NCBI GenBank assembly: GCA_037013495.1
Contig: JAZDXN010000029.1
Location: 508,501 to 572,500 of the forward strand
DNA length: 64,000 nucleotides
Direction of reading: 5' to 3'
From: Hippophae tibetana
Lineage: Eukaryota > Streptophyta > Magnoliopsida > Rosales > Elaeagnaceae
Under the pieces are notes generated by a model that saw only the letters and a program-made list of their open reading frames with translations, did not search any database and was not told the origin of the DNA. This document shows, piece after piece, positions 45,601-57,100 of the stretch; the first letter of the stretch is position 1; each line of letters starts with the position of its first letter. The position numbers and the translations under genes were made by a program.

Positions 45601-47043
45601 CACAAAGCCACCCAGTTGCGCCGACCAACGTGCCGTGCCCCATCTACCCCATCTACGCGAGCTGCCGCGCCCATACCAGCATGACATCATCAGTATGATG
45701 TCATCATTCACTACTCTGCGTTTTCTTCATTTTTAATCATTTTTTCACCCACTTTTTCTTCCCCTTATCACCTATAAATACCCTTATTCTCTTTATAACT
45801 AAACACACCTCAAAACAAATCTTCTTTTCTCTTTCTTTCTCTCCATTTATTAGTTTTTAGTTTTTTTTAGTTTTAGGGTTCTTCTCTTTTTGAGAAGAAC
45901 TAATTATGTTTTTGTAATTTATTTGCTTTTTGATTCAATAAATGGGAGTGAAAATTTCGTTTGGAGGTTTTCCAGCAACATGAATAACATCAAAGTACTG
46001 TAAAGATTTTATTTTTTCTTTACAGTTATTTTTTATGCTTTATTCTTACATGTTATATTTAATTTTTCTATGATTAAATTTAAATTTGCTGACTGTTTGT
46101 AAACATGATATAATAATAACGTTGTTATGCTTGCGAAATATTAAATAGTTAAAAATATCTAAAATGAATTGATTTTATTTTTATTCAAGATTTTATATTA
46201 AAAATGTTAGAGAGAAATATATTATTTTTCATTACAAACTTAAATCTGAAAATTAGATTTTAAGGTTTAATTATCCGGTTTGATTTAGAGTAGTGCTCTT
46301 TTATTTATTGGTACAATCACCCGATAGTTAGAGTGAGACTCTATTTCAAAAGTTTTTATAAGAATTATTATCTGAAAATGTATTGACAATATGCTTTCAA
46401 TAGTGGTTTTAAAACTTGAAAGTTAGTACTCAGATAACTAAATTCTTAGGTTTAATTTGGACATCTTGAATAAAATTTAAACTATCTAACCCTACCAAAG
46501 GTGGCATTTAAATGGTTCATTTTCAATCTCTTAGAAAATGAATTAATTTAATTAACCAAATTAGTTATCAATCCCACTCATAGGTGTTAATTGATTTGTT
46601 TAGTTAACAAAGAATATCTAACCCCACAAAATGTGGTATTCATATAAAAAAGAGAGAATCAATAAATATCATTTTATATCTTTAATAACCTAAATAATAT
46701 GAGCAAACATAATTAACTTAGTTATTATATCCATAAATACTCCACTATTATAAATGATACAATTTGCATAAATTTTTATTGAATCTATATCTATGTTTAT
46801 TTTTATGTTATTAGATTAAAAACACAAAACTCCAAAATATCGTGACAGGATGTTTAGGATTTAATTTTGTTTTTTAAAAATTTGAATAATAAATTAAAAA
46901 CCATATACATTCCTTCCTTAGACCGACCTTGGGAGTATACTTATCATTTTGTTATGAAATGATTCGTGCACTTGCGAAAGTTTTATAAATATAAAACCAA
47001 AGTATTGGTAAGATCGGCAATGCCGGTTCTTCTCATCACTCCA
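42617..47043 (+). mobile_element. Gypsy-like LTR element, internal deletion derivative, in the minus-strand gag
   Basis: The element is 42622-47038 and starts TGATGAG and ends CTCATCA; CTCCA flanks both sides (42617-42621 and 47039-47043). Two direct copies of an LTR-like block lie at about 42815-43140 and about 45490-45840 (AAATTAAATGAGGAAAAGT, GGAAAAATTGGACAAAATGG, ATGATGTCATCATTCACTAC, a TATATATACC or TATAAATACCC box). Between them are GGATGGGAGGCAACCCATCA (43514) and ACATTGAGGACAATGTAAG with TTGGGGGTGG (43788-43823), phrases characteristic of the non-coding parts of Athila/Tat-type Gypsy elements. No gag-pol is present. The LTR halves do not pair fully, so one LTR has lost its end in a large deletion. 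Confidence 0.75.
45380..45482. repeat. Short direct repeat near the second LTR block
   Basis: CCGTGTCAATCCACAGAA occurs at about 45391 and again at about 45465. The first copy lies in the internal sequence and the second abuts the LTR-like block, so this may mark the recombination point that shortened the element. Confidence 0.65.
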
Positions 47044-47955
47044 CTAGAAGAGGGTTGCTTTTTCTAAAGCATCTTGTGAAATTTTTGATGAATAATGCCA
47101 TTTCTTCTTCTTTGGGTCTATAATCATCATCATTTAACATAGTGGTGTTTTCATCCTTACAAGAACTACTCCCTTTGATAGCTTTGAGGGCAATATTTTT
47201 TCCCTTTTCAATAACAACTTGGTTCTATCTAAGTAAAAAGCGATGATGTAAGAAGATTTGTAAGTCACCAACAACCTCATTTATAGTGAGTTCACCAAGC
47301 TTGTACATAGATTCAATTAATATTACATTGGTATGAAACCAATAAGGGAGACTAGCAATAATATTCTCAATTTTCTTCTCCTTGCTAATGGATTTACCTA
47401 AATTGTAAGAATAATTGACAATATTTGAAAATCGAGCACAATACTTGTCAAACATTTCATCCTCTTGCATAATGTAGAGTTCAATGTCTCTGTTTAACTT
47501 TAAAATCCTAGATCTCTTAACTATAGAATTACCCTCATGAGTAGTCTCTAGAATATCCCATGCTTGGTTAGAAGTTGTACTATTTTGAATTCTTATGTAT
47601 TCATAAGGTGTGACAGCCCTAATGATAGCATATAACTCCATACTATACTATTCCATTCTGACTCCTTACTTTCCTCTTTTCTCCATTTAATCATAGGTTT
47701 AGGGATCAAAATGTTGTCAGAAAGGGTTTTAGTTTGATACATCTAGCTGTTCTCAACCAAAATGTAGACATGGTCTCCATCGGACCACAAGAAGGCCCAC
47801 ATCTAAGATTTTTAATAGGCATAATTTAGCATATTGAATAGTAGAATTATACCTATGTTTCCTTCTTCCCCTGAGTTCGTCAAAGAGAATTATGTGTGTG
47901 TGATAAGTGAGTTAAGCCCTAAATGGGTGTACAAACTTTGATACAAATTGAAGTA
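47044..47955 (-). pseudogene. gag (N-terminal half) of the minus-strand SIRE/Opie-like Copia
   Basis: The open part 47641-47225 encodes a UBN2-type gag segment (AIIRAVTPYEYIRIQNSTTS, AWDILETTHEGNSIVKRSRI, ENIIASLPYWFHTNVI). It then continues through KGSSSCKDENTTMLNDDDYR and FRKSNPLLVE up to the insertion at 47043. Upstream, degraded frames reach a decayed primer site near 47940 (minus strand TTTGTATCAAAG). Removing the 42622-47038 element joins this to the half at 42621. Confidence 0.78.
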
Positions 47956-48940
47956 GTCCAAGACCCAATATACAATCAGGTTAAGGAGATACTAACTTCT
48001 TAAGGACTTTATCCCTAACTTGTAACAACAGTAAGTATAACACTTAACAAATAGCAATGAAAGTAGTAAACAATAATCATAGATATATATATAATATTAA
48101 GTAGTAGATATATTAATCAGTGTTCAGAAAGAAAGTAATAAAAATTAAGAGCTTTCTAATTAGAGTCTAGACCTTAGTATGTTGAAACATACACAATTTA
48201 AACTCAAATTGTACTAGCTAAACACTAGAGCATACACAATACCAAATATAATGAAGCAAACCACATAAAACTCTAATATATGTGATAAACCCTCAAGTTG
48301 CTTATAGCAACCACTCGACAACAATCAAATCCACTAAGTAATAAAGTAGATACAACTCAATAAAAATATAAATACAAATACCTTTATCAATCGGGACCTC
48401 TTTCTTTTCTATCTATTGTTGCCTCCGTAACAACTTGGTCTGACACATAGACCTAGATTTCCTCCAAAGTTAAGACTACTCAATGTAGTGTGATCAATAA
48501 CTAAAGATCAATAAAGTGAACAAATATTATACATCCAATCATGGAAAATACACTCAACCATGAACCACAACAATCAAACATGAGAAATACACTCAACCAC
48601 GTATCACAAAAAAACCACTAATTTGGGAACACAACTAATAGTATCAAACACATTCTCACAATGTTGTTCTTATATAGAATGGAAAAATCTTAAATTCAAC
48701 AACCTAAGCTTTCTAAAGAATACTTATAAGGAGTTGATTTTTTTGTAGAATATTTTTTGTAAAAATGCTAATGGAAAGGATGTGATTTGATGTCCTTGCA
48801 TTAAGTGAAAAAACTTGAATTTTTTTCCTATGAAGGACATCATAGACCATCTAGTATGTAAATACAAGTTATGATAATTGATTTTTTCACGAAGAAGATA
48901 TGAAATTGGATAGTGATAATAAAACGTCTCTTTGATCAAG
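47956..48940. other. Probable decayed LTR and unassigned sequence
   Basis: It lies directly beyond the decayed primer site of the minus-strand gag, so its left part should be that element's 5' LTR; the outer boundary is not visible. It contains no recognisable gene. Somewhere near 48.7-48.95 kb it passes into the CACTA-3 remnant, and I could not find a convincing CACTA terminus there. Confidence 0.4.
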
Positions 48941-48979
48941 AAGACAAACAATACTTGAGTTTGACATCAATGTACATAA

Positions 48980-50523
48980 AGAAATTGATGAAATGGTCCA
49001 TGCTATGGAAGATGAGCTTGTTGAAAATCTTGACGTATTTAAGACAATGTTATAAGATGTAGATAAACCATTCTATCCAAATTGTACAAAAAATACAAGT
49101 TGTTTATATTGTTAAAGATGTATAATGTCAAGGCAAAATATAGGATAACTGATACTAAATTTATCGAAATGTTGAATGTAGTTATGGACTTGCTATATGA
49201 TGAAAATGAACTACCTTTGTCCATGTATGAAGTTAAGAAGACTTTAAATCATTTTGGAAAATATAAGAAGATTCATGCATGTCCTAAAGATTGCATTCTA
49301 CATGAATATATGGATCTATCAAGTTTCCTAGTTTTTGGTGATTCAAATGAAAGATGACTTTTGATGGGAATGTGAAGAAAGGTGTGCCAACAAATATTTA
49401 ATGGTACTTTCTACCAATTCCTCATTTTCAAAGAATGTATAAGAGTAAGGAGACATCAAAAATGTTGGCATGACATGTAGAGAATCATTTGAAAGATGGT
49501 TTTTTGCATCATCCTTATGATTCCTCATCTTGGAATGTAATTGATAATATGATACCTGAATTTGCAAATAAACATAGGAGTGTTTAACTTGTCATAGCTA
49601 TTGATAGAGTTAATCCATATAATTCCCTAAGTAGTAGGTATAGTTGTTGGCTAGTTATTATTGTTATCTATAATATTCCATTTTGGATTTACATGAAATT
49701 TTATTTTTTTATCTTAACATTGTTGATAGTAGGTTTAAAACAACCTAGTTTAGACATTTATGTTCTTGGAGCCTTTGATAGATGACTTCAAAACCTTATA
49801 AGATGAAGGCATCAAAGTGTATGATGTATACATAGATGAATATTTCACATTAAGAGTAGTGCTTTTATGGACAATTAATGTTTTCTTAGCTTATGATAAT
49901 TTATCATGACATGCAACTCATGAATATAAAGCTTGTCCAATTTGTAACGATGACACTTATGCAAAATATCTCTAATATGGAAGGAATATGTATTATATTG
50001 GACATAGAAGATTTCTTGCTAACTAGAAATAAATTTAGATTTCAAAACAAGCTTTTGATGGATGTGAACTCCATTTTTGGTTCATAGAATCAAACAAGAT
50101 CATAGATATTGTATTAAATTCAAGAAATGACATCTAAGACACATAAGAAGAAAATGATTGCTAAAAAATAATTAATCAAACCCAAGTTAAAAATGTTGCT
50201 AAAAGCAAAGATTGTAGATCCTTCATGCAATACCAAAAAGGGTAAGAGAAAAAGAAAAAAAAATATGGAAGTTATAAAGGAGAAAAATGTGAAAGTAAAA
50301 ACTATAAAGGATAAAACAAGCACTGATTGAGACATCAAATGTTGGAAGAAGAAATCCATTTTCTAGGAGTTGTCATAATGGAAGAACTTATATGTACATT
50401 ATTGTTTAGATGTGATGCATATTGAAAAATAAAGTGTGTTATAACATATTACTACTTTGTTTGACATTCCTGGAAAAACTAAGGATGATCTTAAGATGAG
50501 ATTAGACCTTGTGTCTATGGGCA
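48980..50523 (+). pseudogene. TNP2-type transposase remnant of CACTA-3
   Basis: Fragments line up in order with the CACTA-2 transposase: MEDELVENLDVFKTML (near 49005), KMYNVKAKYRITDTKFIEML (49115), LPLSMYEVKKTLNHFGKYKK and HACPKDC (49210-49295), GVPTNI*WYFLPIPHFQRMY (near 49380-49440), AIDRVNPYNSLSSRYSCW (near 49600), and HCLDVMHIEK plus IPGKTKDDLKMRLDL (50400-50510). Stops and frame changes are frequent, so it cannot encode a protein. Sequence similarity to CACTA-2 is much lower than between CACTA-1 and CACTA-2. Confidence 0.82.
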
Positions 50524-50560
50524 TAAGTAAAGAGTTTGAATCAATTGAGAAAAAAAGGAA

Positions 50561-50983
50561 GAGTAGATACCTACCTCTAGCATGTTATACATTATTGCAA
50601 ATTTTTGTAGATTTTGTATAAAAATCAACGCATATTTTGAGTTAGTGTTGAACAATTGACTCAAATTTGCATGGATTTGTAATTTTGAGTATATTTTGAA
50701 ACAAAATCGACTCAAATTTTCTACACCATGATTTACGTCGATCAAAACAATGTAAAATATGATTTTTATTGTAAAACAACTGACACAAATACCAACCTCC
50801 AGCATGTTATACATTATTGCAAATTTTCATCGGTTTTGTATAAAAATCAACACATATTTTGAGTTAGTGTTGAACAAAAATCGACTCAAATTTATTGTAC
50901 CATGACTTATGTCGATCAAACTGATGTAAAAAATGATTTTTATTGTAAAAAAATTAACACAAATATTCAGTTTTGATGTAGTG
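50561..50983. repeat. Two tandem subterminal units, about 225 bp, at the CACTA-3 end
   Basis: Both units start near (T/A)CCTC(T/C)AGCATGTTATACATT (50568 and 50793). Both contain TTTTGAGTTAGTGTTGAACA, AATCGACTCAAATTT, CCATGA(T/C)TTA(C/T)GTCGATCAAA and GATTTTTATTGTAAAA. The second unit runs into the element end at 50983. The repeated TCGACTCAAATTT and GTCGATCAAA phrases are the likely equivalents of accessory-protein sites in this family. Confidence 0.8.
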
Positions 50984-52660
50984 TAAATAAAATGTTCTTC
51001 TATTTCTATAAAATAAAAATGACTTATCAAAATAAAAATAATATATTTTAGATCAAAACTATCGTAGACAAGTAATTAAATGGGTTAATATTGTTTTAAG
51101 TTGTTATGAAACATACTCCCCCACAATTATTGACTCATGCACCATGAAATGTAAATTAAACATTGGTAATTTAACAACTTGTGTTATTGGATCTTGAACA
51201 CAAGACTTTCAACTTTGACACCAAGTTAGAAGATGTTAATCACTATTTTTTGTAAAAACTTATATTATTGAAAAAATGATCAATATTATTTTTATACATC
51301 TATTAAATACATACAAACTAATTATAAAAAAAAATACATATCAAATACTTTTGTGACATATTTTCTACTTGAATTTACTTGCCTTAGGAAAATCATATAT
51401 ATAATAATTTTTTTTGGATAGTTTTATGTACAAATGTCATTTATAAGTTATACAATCTATAAAAGTCCAAATCATGGTTATTTATCTTAAGTAACATAAG
51501 TATTATTTTAAGTCTTATTTTTTATCAATTAAATATTATAAAGTAATTAATAAATTTAAATAAAAATTATTTTTTTATACAATGTTGTTTATCTACATAA
51601 ACAATTCTTGGGTCCATTATCTTGAGAAAAATAAAAGTATAACAAAAACACTTAAATGCGAAAATCAAAATTATATCAAATTATTAAAATTATCATCATA
51701 CAATAAATATGTAGTCCAAGTAGTACATTTTTTTGAGCATTTTTCTTAAGTTTTTTCTAATCTCTATCTAAACTTAGTTATTTTAATTAGTAATATAATT
51801 AATCTTCAAACAAAATTTGATATTTGAAGGATTAAGTCTTTTAACTTTTGAATGGTAACCAAACTCTAGTTAATAATATTAGATCTAGATTTATGTTTGG
51901 TAACCAAACTCTAGTTAATAATATTAGATCTAGATTTATGTTTGGAAAAAAACTTAGAAAATATAACAAAATTTTTTAAACATGACAAAACATAACAAAA
52001 TATTCTAATAATATTAATAATAAATAATAATTAATCTATAAATTTCATATGTGTGCACTGTTAATAATTTTTGTTAGAAAAGTATATTTACAGCCAATAA
52101 GATAATTTAACTCAGTTTATTAATAATTTCACGACCTTATATGCGGATGTGGGTGCGATAAAGTAAGTAGCTTAGGAAAAAAATCGCATTGCTTCCAGAT
52201 CATTATTTATGAAGTATTTTAATTTAATAAAATATAAGATAATTATAATATATTTTTTTATTAAAATACACTACTGTTTAATTCTTTCTTAAATAATTAC
52301 TAATGAAATTAATATAGAAAATAGTATACGGCTTACTAATTAATAATTTCTCTGTAGCGTTATATTAATTTTATTGTATCATGCGAGGTGTATACGCTTT
52401 TAATTTTAATATATTTCTGGGTACGTGAGTTGTATACGGTTGGTGATTTGGATTTGGACACGGACTATCAAAAGCGCGTAAGAACACGCTCTGTCTAAAT
52501 ACGTCACCTTGGAAAAGGCGGGGAACAACGAGAACTTCCTTCCATTTAAAAACTCTAAACTACGTTAAAAGCTCTCCCCATCTGTCCCTCTCTGAAACTT
52601 TTCTGTGATTGGCTTTTTTTAATTTATTTATTTTTCCATTTTATAAGCTTATAACGAGTG
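50984..52660. other. Intergenic region and distal promoter of the histidine kinase gene
   Basis: AT-rich with no coding segment. A 45-bp perfect tandem duplication lies at 51856-51945. Composition becomes more balanced from about 52430, with CGCGTAAGAACACGCTC and GGAAAAGGCGGGGAAC, consistent with a proximal promoter. No transposon signature is seen between 51.1 kb and the gene. Confidence 0.6.
51856..51945. repeat. 45-bp tandem duplication upstream of the histidine kinase gene
   Basis: Two identical adjacent copies (51856-51900 and 51901-51945) of a unit beginning TAACCAAACTCTAGTTAATA and ending TTTATGTTTGG. Identity of the copies suggests a recent duplication. It lies about 700 bp before the putative TATA box. 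Confidence 0.92.
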
Positions 52661-52665
52661 GAGAG

Positions 52666-52673
52666 TTATATAG
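52666..52673 (+). promoter_or_regulatory. Putative TATA box of the histidine kinase gene
   Basis: TTATATAG within GAGAGTTATATAGAAAGG lies upstream of a leader with CT-rich runs (52952-52980) and a splice donor. If used, transcription would start near 52695-52705. This is by pattern only; other TATA-like strings exist in this AT-rich stretch. Confidence 0.5.
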
Positions 52674-52997
52674 AAAGGGAAAACTAAAAAACAAAAAACA
52701 AAGGCACGACATACATGATTGGGAGATTGTTTTCATCTGAGGGTCTATTCAGAGAGGAACTCTGAATCTGACCTAATTAAACAAATACAAAAAGGAATTA
52801 ATTTATTTGAGCAAAGTTTTCTGGTTTAAAATTTGTGATTATCATAAAAATCCAAGAATTCTCTAATATATTTGACCTCCAAATGCACATGGTTTCTTGG
52901 GTTTCTCTTATTTTCACCATTTCTTTTTTGGTTTTCTTTTTCCTCACATGCTCTCTTTCTCTCTCTTTCTTTCACTCTCATTCAGTATTCTTATTCA

Positions 52998-54128
52998 ATG
53001 CTCTGGACTGAGGCAGTTGAGGAGATTCTTCAGATCTACAGTGTAAGTTTCTAGCTATTCCCATCATAAATTCTTCTTCTCCAATGAATTTTCTCTTGTG
53101 GGTTGCTTTTTACTCAATCATTATGAAAATTTGTTTAGCTTTTTTCTCACACTTTTGGTCTGAATTATTACTTTTGGATTTGATTTGGTGTTGCGTTATA
53201 AACCCATAGAGTAATTTGACTTGTTTTGATCGATGGATTTCAGCTTCATTAGGCAATTTAAAGGGTTTGATTCGAAATTGGTTTCGCCTTTGACACATTT
53301 CTTCTTAATTTTGTTTTTACCATAATTGGGTGTCTTCACAGCCTTCTTGGCTTCTATTTGATTTTTAATATAAATTGATTGAGTAAAGTGGCTTTTTGTG
53401 TTTTTGTTCAACTTGATTTTAATCATTACATATTATGCTCCAAAAACACTGTTCCTGCTGATTTTTTTTAATGGTTTCGGTTCGATTTTCGTTTTCTATT
53501 TCTTCCGTCCTCACATGTGTAGTATTTCCAATGTGGTTGATCGATGTAGGAGACTAACACCAATCTGGGTTTTCCACAAGTAGTATCTCACAGGATCAAA
53601 CTTATTCATAGTAGAAAAAAAGTTTCTGGAATATTGTAGGAAATGAATACAGGCGGAGTTGGTTATCTGTAACAATTTGTGAAACCTCTTTCCCTTCTGA
53701 CTTTTTTATATAATCTTTTTTCCCTCTCTCTTTCTCTTGGAAATTTCTGTTGCTTCAACAAGAAACTGGCTAATTTTTGAGTCTCCTCTTCTTCCACTGA
53801 TTTCTAAGTGGTGTTTCATGAATTAGAGCAATTTTGCTTTAGATATAATTTATACTGCAATTTCTTATTCTTATTCCTTATATATATACAGGTAGCAGAT
53901 TGATCAAGAGTTTTCCTGGAACGTGACCTCAAGTGTTGTGCCTTGTTTGGATATTCTTCCAGTTGTTAATTGCTGTAAAGGCTCTTATGTTTAAATGAAG
54001 TACTGTATGGAAAACCTATCAGATAACTCGCAACCATAAACTTGCTGTTCATGAAGCACAAACTAGTATTTTAGTGTGTGCATAAAATTGTGGACACACC
54101 AATTGATGATATTATTTAGTGAGTTCTC
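52998..54128 (+). promoter_or_regulatory. Leader of the histidine kinase gene: intron and several upstream ORFs
   Basis: A leader intron fits at 53043-53891 (CAGT|GTAAGT to ATACAG|GTAGC). ATG 52998 opens a uORF whose 15 codons (MLWTEAVEEILQIYS) end exactly at the donor. After splicing it would add VAD and stop, giving 18 residues. Further uORFs are at 53995-54039 (14 codons), 54051-54074 (7 codons), and from ATG 54106 in a frame that overlaps the main start and runs to about 54279. Such a leader would be expected to restrain translation of the main ORF. The intron and start are inferred without transcript data. Confidence 0.55.
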
Positions 54129-57100
54129 ATGGTTTGCGAGATGGAGAACCATCAAATTGAAGAAATGGAGTTTGAAATGGAAGGAGAAACCCTTTCTTCA
54201 ATGTGGCCTGAAGATATTGGAAACGATGCTGGTAAGCAGTTTAATGTGGAAAATCCAGGACAAGATGAGGATATGTTGAAGGAGGTTACAATAGTAGAGG
54301 AGCCAACTATAATTGATTTTAAGCGTCTTTCTGAGCTAACCAATTATTCAGAAAAGGGTTCATCTCAGTTGGCATACCTAGTAAAAAATTGGGAGTATAA
54401 ACAGGCAAATGCTGTTCGGCTCCTGAAAGAAGAACTTGACAGTTTAAGCAAACAAAGACAGGAGGCTGAGATCAAGGAATTGGAAATATTAGAGGAGCAT
54501 CGGTTTGAGCCAGAAAGTTTTGGGGGCGATAAACGTCCAGTTTCTATTTTAGATGAAGTTTATGATATATGGCCTAATTTCTCTCGGATAAAAAATGATA
54601 TTGTTGTTCAGAACAAAAGAGTGGAGATTGATGCAGAGTATGATACTGTTGTATATTGGAAACAGCGCGCCTTGCATTTAGAGAAGTTGTTGGAGGCAAG
54701 TACCCAGAGAGAGCAGATACTCATGGAGAAGTTACAGGAAAGCATTACAAGCTTTGAAAGGCAGTCCTCACCTGTGGAAGAATTGTCTCAGATTTTGAAG
54801 AGAGCTGATAATTTCTTACATTTTGTTCTTCAGAATGCACCTGTTGTCATTGGTCATCAGGTAACTGACCATGGATGCATTGCTAGTTGGATATTAGACC
54901 TATAATTCTACATTGTTTTTGTCACCTGGTCTGAGACTGTTTATGCAGTCAAGTTGATGAATTATTAGAAGGCAATTTAACCTGTTTTCTTTACTAGTAT
55001 TTGAACCTTCTATCTCTATCGCACTATTTTTTGTACACTGCCTTTGGTGTAATGCATACCTATAAGAGACTAATTATTTAGGAAACTTTCTTTACAGGAT
55101 AAAGAGTTGCGCTATCGATTTATCTATAATCACTTTCCCAGTTTCAAAGAGGAGGTAATTAATTTCCATAAAAGTTATTATTCGAAGTTTGATAAGAGTG
55201 ACGAATAGTTTTATGTTGTTTGTAATGTTTAAAACCTTTGTGTTTACTGCAGCCATAGCACTTTATTGTTCATTTTAGATTTTTTGTATTTCCTCTAACA
55301 ACTGCTTCCCTTCTATGAAAGCTTTGTTTAGCTTCATTAAATGTATGGAATTTTTCAGGACATCATAGGCAGAACAGATGTAGAAATTTTTACTGGATCT
55401 GGTGTTAAGGAATCTCAAGATTTCAAAAGAGAAGTTCTGGAAAAGGGAAAATCTGCAAAAAGGGAGATAACATTTGAGACAGAATTATTTGGGTCCAAAA
55501 CATTTTTGATTTATGTGGAACCAGTTTTTAGCAAGTTAGGGGAGACTATTGGTATAAACTACATGGGGATGGATGTAACTGATCAGGTATTGGAAGTTTT
55601 TCTGTAGCCATTTTCGACTCCTCTGAGTGTCATTAATAATTGACCAATTGTATTCATCAATGTAAAACATATTGATCATGATTTTGTGACCACTAAAGGT
55701 GATAAAAAGAGAAAAGGTGATAAAGCTTCGGGAAGAGATAGCTGTACAAAAAGCCAAGGAAACAGAACTGAACAAAACAATTCATATAACAGGTTTGATT
55801 TTGATATTATTACATGTTTTGTGAATTCTTTTAGAAGGGCTTTAGATATGCTTTGTTCTTACCTTTTAATTCTCCTGAAGAGGAAACAATGCGTGCAAAA
55901 CAAATGTTGGCAACCATGTCTCATGAAATAAGATCTCCTCTCTCTGGGGTAGTAAGCATGGCTGAAATTCTTTCCACCACTAGGCTTGATAAGGAACAAC
56001 GTCAACTTTTGGACGTCATGATATCTTCAGGAGATTTAGTTCTTCAACTTATAAATGACATCCTTGACCTTTCAAAGGTTGAATCAGGTAAAACACTTGC
56101 CCATATCCCTCCTAATGTTTATTTTCTGAACTTGTACTAAGACTTTGACCTTTTTCAAAATCTTCGCCGCATGTGTTACTACTATTTTTATTATTAGAAT
56201 CACCAGATTCACTGATGTTTTTAATTTTCCTTGTCTTATTGAAGGAGTAATGAAGTTGGAAGCCACAAAATTCCGACCGCGAGAGGTAGTAAGGCATGTA
56301 CTCCAGACTGCCGCAGCATCTCTACAAAAAATTTTGACCTTGGAAGGGTGTGTAGCAGATGATGTTCCTGTAGAGGTAAGAGTTACATGTAAATCATGTG
56401 TGGTTCATGTGAAAAATAACCAAGTATATGTGTGTTTAGCAGAATACACATGAGGCTTTGTTGTAATATCATGGCGTGATGATTTCAGGTTGTTGGAGAT
56501 GTTCTAAGGATTCGACAAATTCTCACCAACTTGATCAGGTAATAGATGTATGGAATATATATTTTTAATTTATCCCTGTGGTTAATGTATGTGCTTGTGC
56601 CTTTAAATTCAATAGTTTATATGCTTTACAGCAACGCTATCAAGTTCACTCATGAAGGGAAGGTTGGAGTAAAACTTTATGTCATACCAGAACCATCTTG
56701 GGTAAAAGAAGATGATGGTGTTCAACAAAACTCGAAGACAGAAAATGGAGTTAATGAGGACAAGCCATCTTCTCAAACCAACAACAAAAAAGAAGGATAT
56801 CATGCTCATAGTGACTGTCCTTACCAAAATCATTCACGTAATGATGAACCTAAAAATCCTATTGATCAACCTGATATACCTGAGACAACAGCGTGGATAC
56901 GTTGTGACGTAAAGGACACAGGAATTGGAATACCAGGTATGCTTTAAGCCATCTCTTCTCTTATGTAGATTTCATGTAACTAAAATCTAAAACTCTCTTT
57001 CTTCCCATTTGTAGTAATAGGCTCCAGCTAGCTATTATAACAAGTTAATTTTTACTCATGGAAATTAATGTGTAATATATTTCTTGATTTTTTTCTAACA

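Larger units (their letters stand above)
48945..50983 (+). mobile_element. CACTA-3: decayed CACTA remnant, plus strand
   Basis: Plus-strand TNP2-like fragments (48980-50523) are followed by two tandem subterminal blocks and a terminus TTTTGATGTAGTG ending at 50983, whose complement CACTACATCAAAA is a CACTA-type end. The terminal sequence differs from CACTA-1/-2, so this is a different family. The 5' terminus was not located. DUF4218, DUF4216 and the second gene are absent, so the interior has a large deletion. Confidence 0.7.

Noticed and set aside
52872..53054. 60-residue hydrophobic ORF as a secreted or membrane peptide
   Set aside because: It lies in the kinase leader, depends on a non-conserved start region, and its end is disrupted by a good splice donor; the shorter uORF from 52998 is the more credible reading.
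54861..54905. Read-through of exon 1 into the following 15 codons
   Set aside because: A GT donor follows CATCAG at 54860, and the next exon at 55098 continues the conserved PAS-like region; the extension is intron.
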